Part shown: positions 6,656-12,950 of the stretch, piece after piece
Layout of the letters: each line of letters starts with the position of its first letter
Numbering within the stretch: the stretch's first letter is position 1
The notes under the pieces: model-generated
Told to the model about the DNA's origin: nothing
What the model saw: only the letters and a program-made list of their open reading frames with translations
Databases searched by the model: none
Program-made: the position numbers and the translations under genes
NCBI GenBank assembly: GCA_029857855.1
Contig: JAOUGG010000018.1
Span: 1 to 12,950 of the forward strand
Direction of reading: 5' to 3'
Length of the DNA: 12,950 nucleotides
DNA from: Acidimicrobiia bacterium
GTDB taxonomy: Bacteria > Actinomycetota > Acidimicrobiia > Acidimicrobiales > SZUA-35

Positions 6656-6673
6656 CGCATGCCGAACTGAGCG

Positions 6674-6683
6674 TTTGATCAAA
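6674..6683. promoter_or_regulatory. Palindrome TTTGATCAAA, possible operator
   Basis: A perfect 10-bp AT-rich palindrome stands out in this GC-rich sequence. It lies in the presumed 5' leader of the dehydrogenase gene, immediately before the Shine-Dalgarno (AAGGAG, 6684-6689). TetR-type regulators of lipid and steroid catabolism often bind palindromes in such positions, but this one does not match the KstR or KstR2 motifs as I know them. Confidence 0.3.
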
Positions 6684-6693
6684 AAGGAGCAGC

Positions 6694-7608
6694 ATGACCG
6701 ATCTCGGATTCGATGGCAAGGTGGCGATCGTCACCGGAGCCGGTGGAGGGCTCGGTCGTGAGCACGCCCTCGAGTTCGCCCGTCGAGGAGCCCGGGTCAT
6801 GGTCAACGATCTGGGCGGTGCGGTCGACGGAACAGGTGGTTCGAAGGGGCCGGCCGACGAGGTCGTTGCCGAGATCGAGGCCCTGGGCGGCGAGGCGGTG
6901 TCCGATGCCAACACGGTGGCCACACCCGAGGGCGGTGAAGCGATCGTGCAGAGCGCCATCGATGCCTTCGGCCAGGTCGACATCGTCGTCAACAACGCCG
7001 GCATCCTGCGCGACAAGACGTTCCACAACATGACCGACGACCTCCTGACCCAGGTGATCGATGTCCACCTGAAGGGCGCCTTCCACGTGAGCCGACCGGC
7101 GTGGATCCACTTTCGGGAACAGGGCTACGGCCGGGTGGTCAACACCTCATCGAGCTCCGGGCTCCTCGGCAACTTCGGCCAGACGAACTACGCCGCAGCC
7201 AAGATGGGCCTGGTCGGCCTGACCCGGGTCATGGCGGCCGAGGGGGCGAAGTACAACATCCGGGCCAACGCCATCGCCCCGGTCGCCCGGACCCGTATGA
7301 CCGAGGACATTCTCGGATCGATGGCCGAGCAGCTCGACCCGAGGCTCGTGACGCCACTGGTGATCTGGCTGGCCCACGAATCGAACACGACCACCGGATC
7401 GGTGTATTCGGCCGCCGGCGGCACCGTGGCCCGCTTCTTCATCGGCCTCACCGAGGGTGTGCATCGGGGGGCGGACATCACGGCCGAAACCGTGCGTGAC
7501 GACTGGGACCGAATCAACGACGAGACCGGCTACATCGTGCCGTCCGGCCCGGCCGACGAGTTCGGGAAGCTGCTCAAGCAGTGGCAGGAGGACCAGACGC
7601 AGGACTGA
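6694..7608 (+). CDS. SDR family dehydrogenase, 17-beta-HSD type 4 (MFE-2)-like, second copy
   Basis: This 304-residue short-chain dehydrogenase has TGAGGGLG (14-21), VNDLGG with a following VDGTGG (37-49), NNAG (100-103), and the catalytic Ser153, Tyr166 and Lys170 (YAAAK). The same NDLGG loop as in the protein encoded at 1087-2013 places both in the MFE-2/17-beta-HSD4 dehydrogenase group, acting on (3R)-hydroxyacyl-CoA or steroid substrates. Asp39 after the second strand suggests NAD. The C-terminal 60 residues (from about ITAETVRDDWDRIND) differ from the first copy. The start is clear: AAGGAG lies a few bases before the ATG. It stands alone on its strand, with a hairpin and -10 box upstream and a strong hairpin downstream, so it is probably monocistronic. 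No hydratase gene accompanies it. Confidence 0.9.
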   Translation: MTDLGFDGKVAIVTGAGGGLGREHALEFARRGARVMVNDLGGAVDGTGGSKGPADEVVAEIEALGGEAVSDANTVATPEGGEAIVQSAIDAFGQVDIVVNNAGILRDKTFHNMTDDLLTQVIDVHLKGAFHVSRPAWIHFREQGYGRVVNTSSSSGLLGNFGQTNYAAAKMGLVGLTRVMAAEGAKYNIRANAIAPVARTRMTEDILGSMAEQLDPRLVTPLVIWLAHESNTTTGSVYSAAGGTVARFFIGLTEGVHRGADITAETVRDDWDRINDETGYIVPSGPADEFGKLLKQWQEDQTQD

Positions 7609-7629
7609 GCGCCGATCCCGGCGTTCAGT
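7604..7629. terminator. Bidirectional hairpin terminator over two convergent stop codons
   Basis: Bases 7604-7614 (ACTGAGCGCCG) pair with 7619-7629 (CGGCGTTCAGT) around an ATCC loop: 11 pairs, one of them G-U. The TGA of the dehydrogenase (7606-7608) lies in the left arm and the stop of the convergent NTF2-like gene (7625-7627) lies opposite it in the right arm. The hairpin would form in RNA from either strand, with the G-U becoming an A-C mismatch on the other strand. There is no T-tract. Confidence 0.65.
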
Positions 7630-8032
7630 TGAGACCGAGCACGGGGGCGGCGTGGTGGGCAAGCATCCGCCAGCGCCGCCCGTCGTGCTCGAACACGTTG
7701 ACGGCGACCGCGGCGCCGGTATGGCCGTCGGAGATCATGTTCTCGGCGACGGTCACCCAGCCGACGGCACCGCGCCGGACCACCCGCTCCTCGGTGATGA
7801 TGACCTGCGGATTGCCTCCGGCGCCGAAGATGGCACGCCAAGACGCCTGAATCGCCTCCCAGCCGATCAGTGGCGGCCGGCCGGGGTGGGCGCACGACGC
7901 CTCGTCGGAATGGGCCCAGACGGCCGTCATGAGCGCCAGATCGGCTGATTCCAGGGCATCGTAGAAGCGGGCATTCGCCGCCGAGAGCGCGGCGTCGCTG
8001 ACGTCGTCGATCCGATGTGCGTCCGGAGCCAT
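7625..8032 (-). CDS. NTF2-like/SnoaL-type domain protein
   Basis: This 135-residue protein has the pattern of the DUF4440/SnoaL_3 branch of the NTF2-like fold. An N-terminal helix pair (about 12-45, ANARFYDALESADLALMTAVW) is followed by the typical CAHPG and GWEAIQASW segments, and then by alternating strands ending in VFEHDGRRWRMLAHHAAP (about 112-129). The conserved W...HP...W signature is that of small stand-alone domain proteins with very varied roles, from ketosteroid isomerase-like enzymes to binding proteins. The function of this one cannot be told. The start ATG has no Shine-Dalgarno, but a TANNNT box 9 nt upstream suggests leaderless expression. It converges with the dehydrogenase gene and diverges from the PAP2 gene. 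Confidence 0.8.
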   Translation of the reverse strand: MAPDAHRIDDVSDAALSAANARFYDALESADLALMTAVWAHSDEASCAHPGRPPLIGWEAIQASWRAIFGAGGNPQVIITEERVVRRGAVGWVTVAENMISDGHTGAAVAVNVFEHDGRRWRMLAHHAAPVLGLN

Positions 8033-8041
8033 CAGGGCTTC

Positions 8042-8047
8042 ACTGTA
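8042..8047 (-). promoter_or_regulatory. Candidate -10 box for the NTF2-like gene (leaderless)
   Basis: On the minus strand TACAGT lies 9 nt before the ATG at 8032, followed by GAAGCCCTG. It resembles the box before the LLM oxidoreductase gene (TACTGT then GAAGCGTC). No Shine-Dalgarno is present between box and start. Confidence 0.45.
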
Positions 8048-8099
8048 ATCGTCGCTGCAATCGTCGACAGGCGGCCCGACCGTCGACCGGCCGCTGCAC

Positions 8100-8681
8100 G
8101 TGCTCGATGGCTTGAACCGGTTTGTACACTTGGGCGCCTTGGCCGGGCTCCCCTCCTATATCACGCGTTTCGACACCGTCGTCGACAGCTGGTTCACGCC
8201 GCTGCGGGGTCGACCCGCGGCCGACCGCCTGTTCTACTGGGCCAGCGAAGCCGCCGACTATTCGAGGGCCTGGCACGTCATCGGTGTGACCATGGCGATC
8301 GTCAGCCCGAAACGGCGAGCCGACGCGATCCGCCTCGCCGCTGCACTTGGTGTCGAGTCGGCCTTTGTGAACGGCCTGCTGAAGTCGGTGATTCCCCGAG
8401 AGCGGCCGGACCTTCTGCCCGACGCCGTCTACACCGTTCGCCGCCCCCGAACCAAGAGTTTTCCGAGCGGTCACGCCAGCTCGGCCTGCCTCACGGCGAC
8501 CCTGCTGTCGAAGGCCGTTCCCGGGCTCAGGCCGGTTTGGTGGTCGCTGGCCGCAGTGGTGTCGGCCAGCCGGATCCACAACCGGATGCATCATGCGTCA
8601 GATGTCGTGGCCGGCGCGTTGATAGGAACCGCCATGGGACGGGCTACGCAGCGGTTGTGGCCGCTGCGGCGGAATCGTTGA
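8100..8681 (+). CDS. PAP2 superfamily phosphatase
   Basis: This 193-residue protein carries the three acid phosphatase motifs of the PAP2 family: KSVIPRERP (95-103, KxxxxxxRP), SFPSGH (120-125, PSGH) and SRIHNRMHHASD (157-168, SRxxxxxHxxxD). The catalytic histidines are therefore His125 and His164. Members of this family dephosphorylate lipid phosphates or isoprenoid diphosphates at the membrane. Hydrophobic stretches around 76-94, 126-140 and 146-156 fit membrane helices, though they are short. The GTG at 8100 is the first start after an upstream stop (8046-8048) but has no Shine-Dalgarno. An alternative TTG at 8139 lies exactly 8 nt after a TACACT box and would remove only 13 residues. All motifs remain either way. 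It converges with the small gene at 8690-8881, 8 nt apart. Confidence 0.87.
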   Translation: MLDGLNRFVHLGALAGLPSYITRFDTVVDSWFTPLRGRPAADRLFYWASEAADYSRAWHVIGVTMAIVSPKRRADAIRLAAALGVESAFVNGLLKSVIPRERPDLLPDAVYTVRRPRTKSFPSGHASSACLTATLLSKAVPGLRPVWWSLAAVVSASRIHNRMHHASDVVAGALIGTAMGRATQRLWPLRRNR

Positions 8682-8689
8682 GACGCCCT

Positions 8690-8881
8690 CTACTGAACGT
8701 CGGCCGAGTCGGACAGGACCGTATCGCTGAGCAGCGATCGCACGTCGAGGAGCAGATCGGCCACCTCGGAGGCCGAGACCAGCTGCCGTTCGGTCAAGCC
8801 ACCGAGGCCCTTGTCAATCAGAGCCAGAGCCTCTTCGATTGTGGTGACCGGTGTCACTTCAAGTTCATCGAGCTCCGTCAA
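8690..8881 (-). CDS. Small hypothetical acidic protein (63 residues)
   Basis: I do not recognise a family. The TTG at 8879-8881 is chosen as start because GAGGAG lies 5 nt upstream. A longer frame from a TTG at 8950 would add 23 residues of unlike composition and has no such signal. From this start the protein reads TELDELEVTPVTTIEEALALIDKG, then LGGLTERQLVSASEVADLLLDVRSLL and ends DSADVQ. It is acidic and leucine/alanine-rich with two amphipathic helices likely (about 14-24 and 28-53), and has no cysteine or membrane segment. It is transcribed away from the ATPase gene across a 244-nt gap, in which I see no clear promoter hexamers, repeats or RNA gene. Confidence 0.6.
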   Translation of the reverse strand: MTELDELEVTPVTTIEEALALIDKGLGGLTERQLVSASEVADLLLDVRSLLSDTVLSDSADVQ

Positions 8882-9125
8882 AACCGCTCCTCTATCAGAT
8901 CGTTGAGCGAACCAGGGTCCGCCCGGGATACAACCACCGCTGTCTCTCAAGCATTCCCAGATCCGACCGGCAAACGCAAACTTTCAGATGAGAATTCCGT
9001 CACTGTAACTCGGACACGGCATGGATGCGAATCCTTGTGACCAGTGTCGACCCGCCGCACGGCCCGGCAAGGAATCCACCTCAAACCGGTGCGAACAACG
9101 GCTTCACGTGCGAGTCTTGAACACC

Positions 9126-11582
9126 ATGGAACGACCTGCAGGGCACCTTTTCATCGGCGAACGGATCGAGGCCGCCTCCGGTGATCGCACCGGGGAGTCG
9201 GTGTTGATCGACTCGGGCGACCTGACCACCCACGGGGTCATCGTCGGTATGACCGGCTCCGGCAAGACCGGCCTCGGCGTCGTACTCCTGGAAGAGGCGC
9301 TGCTCGCCGGAATACCGGTCCTGGCCATCGACCCGAAGGGCGACCTCGGCAACCTGTGCCTGACCTTCCCCGGGCTCACCGCAGCGGAGTTCGAGCCCTG
9401 GATGGACGCCGGAGCGGCGCGTGTCGATGGGGTCACCACGGCGGCCCTGGCCGAGAAGACCGCCGAGTTGTGGCGCTCCGGTCTCGACTCGTGGGGTCTG
9501 GGGGGCGACGACGTGGCCGCGCTGGCCGCCGCGGCCGATCCCGTCATCTACACCCCCGGCTCAACCGCCGGGATACCACTCGACGTGTTGGGCCGGCTCA
9601 GCGTCCCCTCCGCCACCGACCCGTCGGCCCGCCAGGACGAGATCGACTCCACGGTGAGCGGGTTGCTCGGCCTGATCGGGATCGACAGCGACCCACTGTC
9701 GGGTCGGGAACACATCCTGCTGGCCAACCTCATCGCCCGATCCTGGGACGCCGGCGCCGATCTCGACCTGCCGACGCTGCTTGGCCAACTCCTCGATCCA
9801 CCGATCCGCAAGCTCGGCGTGCTCGACCTCGACACCTTCTACCCGGCCAAGGACCGCCAGGCGCTGGTCCTCAAACTCAACGGTTTGCTGGCCTCCCCCA
9901 GCTTCGCCGCCTGGGCCGAGGGGGCTCCGCTCGACATCGGCTCGATGTTGTGGGATGCCAACGGCAAGGCCCGCGCCTCGGTGGTCAGCCTCGGGCATCT
10001 GGAAGAGACCGAGCGGCAGTTCGCGGTCACCCTCATCCTGTCCAAGGTGATCTCGTGGATGCGCAGCCAGCCGGGCACCGGCGAGTTGCGGGCTCTTGTC
10101 TACATCGACGAGGTGATGGGCCTCGCTCCCCCGGTCGGCAATCCGCCGGCGAAGAAACCGATTCTCACCCTGCTCAAGCAGGCCCGGGCATTCGGGGTCG
10201 GGCTCGTCCTGTCGACCCAGAACCCCGTCGACCTCGACTACAAGGCGATCAGCAACGCCGGAACCTGGCTGATCGGCCGCCTCCAGACCGAACAGGACAA
10301 GGCCCGTCTGGTCGATGGCCTGCGCACGGCCGACGGGGCCACCGACATCGGCGAGCTGGAGGCCACGATCTCGAGCCTCGGCAAGCGCCAGTTCCTGCTG
10401 CGGAACACGAAGTCATCGGCGATGCCGGTGCTCACGTCACGCTGGGCAATGAGCTATCTGGCCGGCCCGCTGACCTCGGAGCAGATCTCGTCGTTGATGG
10501 CCGGCAAGGCGGCCGAGATGGCCGGCCGCGATTCCGCCCCGTCAACCCCCGCCACGACCGCCGACCCGGCGCCTGCCGTCGCCCCTGGCGCAACCCCCGC
10601 CGAGACCGTGGCGGCCGCCGCCCCGACCACGAACCTGGCCGACGACGAGTCGGCGGTCGCGCCCTCGTTCCCGGATTCGCTCCCCGTTCGTTTCGTGACC
10701 GCCTCGGCGCCGTGGCTCGGCCAGCTCGACCTGGGCCCGGCCGGGGATCGACTGCAGCCGGCGATCGCAGCCCGGGTCAAGCTGGTGTTCGACGAGGCGA
10801 AGGCCGATCTACGTCACGATCAGGAGTGGGAGGCCATCATCCCGCTGACCGGGGACCGCCTCGACGTCGACTCGGCCGTCAACGTCGACTTCGACGATCG
10901 CGACTTCACCACCGACCCCCCGCCGAACCCGACCTACATTCTGCCGCCGTTCGACATCGGGGCGTCCGATGTGCGCTCGCTCGGGGCCGATCTGAAGAAC
11001 CGTCTGGCCGTTGAGGAAACCTATCAGCTGTTCGTCAACCCGGATCTCAAGTTGTACTCGCGACCCGGCGAATCGCAGGAGGCCTTCGCCGCCCGCTGCC
11101 GGGAGGCGGCCGACGACGAGATGGACGGCGAGGTGTCCACGATCCGCGACAAGCTGCAACGCAAGCGGGACTCCCTGGAAACGGCGTTGGCCAAGGCCGA
11201 GGACCGGGTCGAGGAGTTGGAGGTGCATACCGATGGTCGCCGCAACGCCCAGCTCATCGACATCGGCACATCGGTGCTGGGTGGCATCCTCGGCGGGCGC
11301 AGTCGGACCCGTGGATTGGCCACCGCGGCCCGGCGGATGTCGTCGAGCAGCCGCCAGAAGGCCTCGAGTGAGGCCCGGCTTGATACGGCCCGCAACCGGG
11401 TGGCGGAGAAGGTCGAGGATCTGGATGAGCTGGAGGCGGAATTGGCCGACGCCGTGCTCGACATCGAGTCCGAGTGGCTTACCAAGTCGCAGACCATCGA
11501 GCCGTTCGAGGTGCCGCTCGAGAAGACCGACATCTCGGTCGACGATCTGATGCTCGTCTGGATCCCGGTTTCCCGGGGCTGA
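9126..11582 (+). CDS. HerA/FtsK-like P-loop ATPase with C-terminal coiled coils
   Basis: An 818-residue ATP-binding protein of the helicase HerA/DUF853-type group (VirD4-HerA-FtsK clade). Near the N-terminus IGERIE and DLTTHGVIVGMTGSGKT give a short beta domain and Walker A (41-48). AIDPKGDLGNL (67-77) is the conserved acidic segment after it, LVYIDEV (324-330) is Walker B, and STQNP (363-367) is the sensor-like motif. An Ala/Pro/Thr-rich linker (about 476-525) separates this from a C-terminal region with coiled coils at about 672-700 and 746-784, flanking a glycine-rich IGTSVLGGILGG segment. Such ATPases are thought to move DNA or protein through hexameric rings; the substrate here is unknown. 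The ATG at 9126 is preferred over the in-frame ATG at 9021 because the intervening 35 codons have weaker GC3 bias and add a cysteine-rich stretch unlike the family. No nuclease (NurA-like) gene adjoins. Confidence 0.85.
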   Translation: MERPAGHLFIGERIEAASGDRTGESVLIDSGDLTTHGVIVGMTGSGKTGLGVVLLEEALLAGIPVLAIDPKGDLGNLCLTFPGLTAAEFEPWMDAGAARVDGVTTAALAEKTAELWRSGLDSWGLGGDDVAALAAAADPVIYTPGSTAGIPLDVLGRLSVPSATDPSARQDEIDSTVSGLLGLIGIDSDPLSGREHILLANLIARSWDAGADLDLPTLLGQLLDPPIRKLGVLDLDTFYPAKDRQALVLKLNGLLASPSFAAWAEGAPLDIGSMLWDANGKARASVVSLGHLEETERQFAVTLILSKVISWMRSQPGTGELRALVYIDEVMGLAPPVGNPPAKKPILTLLKQARAFGVGLVLSTQNPVDLDYKAISNAGTWLIGRLQTEQDKARLVDGLRTADGATDIGELEATISSLGKRQFLLRNTKSSAMPVLTSRWAMSYLAGPLTSEQISSLMAGKAAEMAGRDSAPSTPATTADPAPAVAPGATPAETVAAAAPTTNLADDESAVAPSFPDSLPVRFVTASAPWLGQLDLGPAGDRLQPAIAARVKLVFDEAKADLRHDQEWEAIIPLTGDRLDVDSAVNVDFDDRDFTTDPPPNPTYILPPFDIGASDVRSLGADLKNRLAVEETYQLFVNPDLKLYSRPGESQEAFAARCREAADDEMDGEVSTIRDKLQRKRDSLETALAKAEDRVEELEVHTDGRRNAQLIDIGTSVLGGILGGRSRTRGLATAARRMSSSSRQKASSEARLDTARNRVAEKVEDLDELEAELADAVLDIESEWLTKSQTIEPFEVPLEKTDISVDDLMLVWIPVSRG

Positions 11583-11604
11583 TCAGCCGAAGGGGTGCGG
11601 TGGG

Positions 11605-12588
11605 CTAGCGCGGCGCAAGGTCCTCGATGGCGGCGATCGGATCGGCGCCACCGAAGTCGAAGACAGTGAGCACCGGCGTGTCGATGCCATTCTCGCGGTA
11701 GCGCTCGATGTGGTCACGGCACTCGTCGGGCGAGCCGTGGACGAAGATCTCGTCGACCACCGAATCCGGGATGGCGGCCAGCGCCGCCTTGCGATCGCCC
11801 GCCTTCCAGGCGTCCCACATACCGACCAGGGACTCGTCTCGGCCGAGCCAGCGGTGAAACTCGGCGTACACCGGCACGTTGAGGTAGGCGGCGATGGCGA
11901 ACCGGGCCTTGGCCCGCACCTCGTCGGTGTTGGTACTCGGGCAGACGAAGAGCCGGGCCACGACCTCACGCTCGGCATCATCGGGAGCGGCGTCGTGCAC
12001 GATGGCGGAGACTTTGGCCGCGTCCTCAGCCGACAGCCAGTTGGTGATCGCCCCGTCGGCCTCCCGCCCGGCCAGGCGCAACATGCCTTCCCGCAGTGCG
12101 GCGAGCACGATCGGCGGGGCCTGTTCGGGGACCAGGTCGAGGCGGAAACCCTTGATGTCGAAGGTGTCGTAGGTCTCGGTGACCTTCTCGCCGCCCATGG
12201 CCGCCTTCAGAAACCGGATCACGTCGCGGCACTTCTGGTAAGGCTGCTCGAAGGGAATATCGTTCCATCGCTCGACGATCACGTTCGACGAGGACCCGAC
12301 ACCCATCACGAACCGACCGGGGGCGGCATCGGCCATGGACGCCGCGCTCTGCACCAGCAACGCCGGACCCCGGGTGAACGCCGGCACGATCGCCGTTCCC
12401 AGCCTCAACTCGGGCGCCCACGCCGCGGCCAGAGCGAGTGGGGTGAACCCGTCGTTGGCCGAGCTCTCCGCCGACCACACGTCGGTGTACCCGCTGTCGA
12501 CCAGACGACGGAAAATGTCACGATGCTCGTGCAGTCTGACGTTGGACAACGGAATCGTCATGCCGTAACGGCGGGTTTCGGGCCTCAT
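11605..12588 (-). CDS. LLM class (luciferase-like) oxidoreductase, probably F420-dependent
   Basis: This 327-residue TIM-barrel protein has the luciferase-like monooxygenase pattern. The N-terminal strand reads MTIPLSNV; SGYTDVWSAES follows at about 32-42, then RLGTAIVPAFTRGPALLVQSAASM at about 61-84, and the FVMGVGSSSNVIVERWNDIPFEQP segment at about 93-116. The GxGSS segment and the early W-E motif are typical of F420-dependent members, which use the deazaflavin cofactor found in Actinobacteria to reduce or oxidise small molecules. FMN-dependent members look similar, and the substrate is unknown. The start at 12588 is supported by a TACTGT box exactly 8 nt upstream; the alternative Met10 (12561) has neither box nor Shine-Dalgarno. 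It converges with the ATPase gene, 22 nt apart, with no strong terminator hairpin between them. Confidence 0.87.
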   Translation of the reverse strand: MRPETRRYGMTIPLSNVRLHEHRDIFRRLVDSGYTDVWSAESSANDGFTPLALAAAWAPELRLGTAIVPAFTRGPALLVQSAASMADAAPGRFVMGVGSSSNVIVERWNDIPFEQPYQKCRDVIRFLKAAMGGEKVTETYDTFDIKGFRLDLVPEQAPPIVLAALREGMLRLAGREADGAITNWLSAEDAAKVSAIVHDAAPDDAEREVVARLFVCPSTNTDEVRAKARFAIAAYLNVPVYAEFHRWLGRDESLVGMWDAWKAGDRKAALAAIPDSVVDEIFVHGSPDECRDHIERYRENGIDTPVLTVFDFGGADPIAAIEDLAPR

Positions 12589-12596
12589 GACGCTTC

Positions 12597-12602
12597 ACAG
12601 TA
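12597..12602 (-). promoter_or_regulatory. Candidate -10 box for the LLM oxidoreductase gene (leaderless)
   Basis: On the minus strand TACTGT fits TANNNT and ends 8 nt before the ATG at 12588. There is no Shine-Dalgarno between them. No convincing -35 hexamer is seen in the very GC-rich sequence upstream. Confidence 0.5.
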
Positions 12603-12744
12603 GCGCCCCCGGCCGGACCGGGACCCATCCCGTGGAGCGGTGTTTCCGGGCTTTCGAGCCGATTCCCGCAAAATCTGGAGATTCTTCCGCCGGAACCACC
12701 CTTGTCGACCCAAAGTGTCACACCCCATCGTCAGAGTGAGACCC

Positions 12745-12933
12745 ATGGCAAGCGCACAACTCCAACTCATTCACAGTGATGACTCGTGGAAGCTTGATCG
12801 GCACACCATCGAGGTCGGCCGGGCCGGCATTGCCGCCGCCCGAGCAGCACTGACCAAAGCCCACTCGAAGCACGAGCCGGTCGAGGTCGATCATGGCCAG
12901 CTGGCCATGACACTGATCGATCGGGCCGCCTAG
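12745..12933 (+). CDS. Small hypothetical protein (62 residues)
   Basis: No family is recognised. From the ATG at 12745 the protein reads MASAQLQLIHSDDSWKLDRHTIEVG and then AGIAAARAALTKAHSKHEPVEVDHGQLAMTL, ending in IDRAA. It has one likely alanine-rich amphipathic helix (about 27-42) between short strands, is histidine-rich (six His), and has no cysteine or membrane segment. An upstream in-frame ATG at 12640 would add 35 residues rich in Arg, Phe and Pro that look non-coding. A GAGTGAG sequence a few bases before the chosen ATG is a weak Shine-Dalgarno. The gene runs away from the LLM oxidoreductase across a 156-nt gap in which I see only the -10 box of that gene. Good third-position GC supports coding. 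Confidence 0.55.
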   Translation: MASAQLQLIHSDDSWKLDRHTIEVGRAGIAAARAALTKAHSKHEPVEVDHGQLAMTLIDRAA

Positions 12934-12950
12934 CTGCAGCGTCTAGCTGC

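Noticed and set aside
9021..9125. Upstream in-frame extension of the ATPase with a C-x-x-C
   Set aside because: The 35 codons have weaker third-position GC, no Shine-Dalgarno, and precede the normal N-terminal pattern of the family.
9356..11014. 552-codon plus-strand frame inside the ATPase gene
   Set aside because: It is an out-of-frame, Arg/Pro/Gly-rich shadow of a gene with intact Walker motifs.
11577..11588. Palindrome GGCTGATCAGCC over the ATPase stop codon as a terminator
   Set aside because: As a hairpin it gives only four pairs with a 4-nt loop and no T-tract. It may be chance.
12930..12950. Direct repeat CTAGCTGC (12930-12937 and 12943-12950) at the window end
   Set aside because: It is only 8 bp and is cut by the window edge, so neither an array nor an attachment site can be supported.
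1..12950. Mobile elements, CRISPR arrays, tRNA or rRNA genes
   Set aside because: I saw no transposase or integrase motifs, no regularly spaced repeats and no cloverleaf-like or rRNA-like sequence on either strand.

Overview
The window is high-GC DNA with strongly GC-biased third codon positions. Its gene content points to an actinobacterium, most likely of the Acidimicrobiia type. The signs are the tail of a NucS/EndoMS mismatch endonuclease, a luciferase-like (probably F420-dependent) oxidoreductase, a double-glycine-cysteine VanW protein, several genes that look leaderless (TANNNT box 8-9 nt before the start codon), and abundant acyl-CoA/steroid-type dehydrogenases. The class-level assignment is inference; no rRNA or tRNA is present to fix it.

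Layout. 1-123 (+): end of nucS. 132-2013 (-): a two-gene unit, a short-chain dehydrogenase followed by a MaoC/hydratase-2 protein, which together correspond to the two catalytic halves of the eukaryotic peroxisomal multifunctional enzyme type 2. 2188-4272 (+): membrane-anchored VanW protein, preceded by a possible 11-codon leader ORF. 4318-6601 (+): a geranylgeranyl-reductase-family flavoenzyme and, 10 nt later, a D-proline reductase PrdB-like protein. 6694-7608 (+): a second dehydrogenase of the same subfamily as the first. 7625-8032 (-): NTF2/SnoaL-like protein. 8100-8681 (+): PAP2 phosphatase. 8690-8881 (-): small hypothetical protein. 9126-11582 (+): large HerA/FtsK-like ATPase with C-terminal coiled coils. 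11605-12588 (-): LLM-class oxidoreductase. 12745-12933 (+): small hypothetical protein. No stretch longer than 300 bases lacks a gene.

The main discovery is at 5597-6601. The frame is interrupted once, by a TGA at 6134-6136, and continues in the same frame to a TAG at 6599-6601. Both halves are needed to make one PrdB-like protein. The TGA falls where PrdB/GrdB-type proteins carry their catalytic selenocysteine, in a U-P-V-C motif. A hairpin fitting the bacterial SECIS rules (9-nt apical loop with G at loop position 2, 25 nt after the TGA) follows it. I read this as one 334-residue selenoprotein that a standard gene caller would split in two. It comes from a family best known from Stickland amino-acid fermentation, here in a bacterium that otherwise looks aerobic, with none of the usual partner subunits nearby and co-transcribed with an isoprenoid/quinone-type reductase. 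Its substrate is unknown.

Other noteworthy structures are an 11-bp hairpin at 7604-7629 that holds the stop codons of two convergent genes and could terminate in both directions, and the recurrent leaderless-type promoters.
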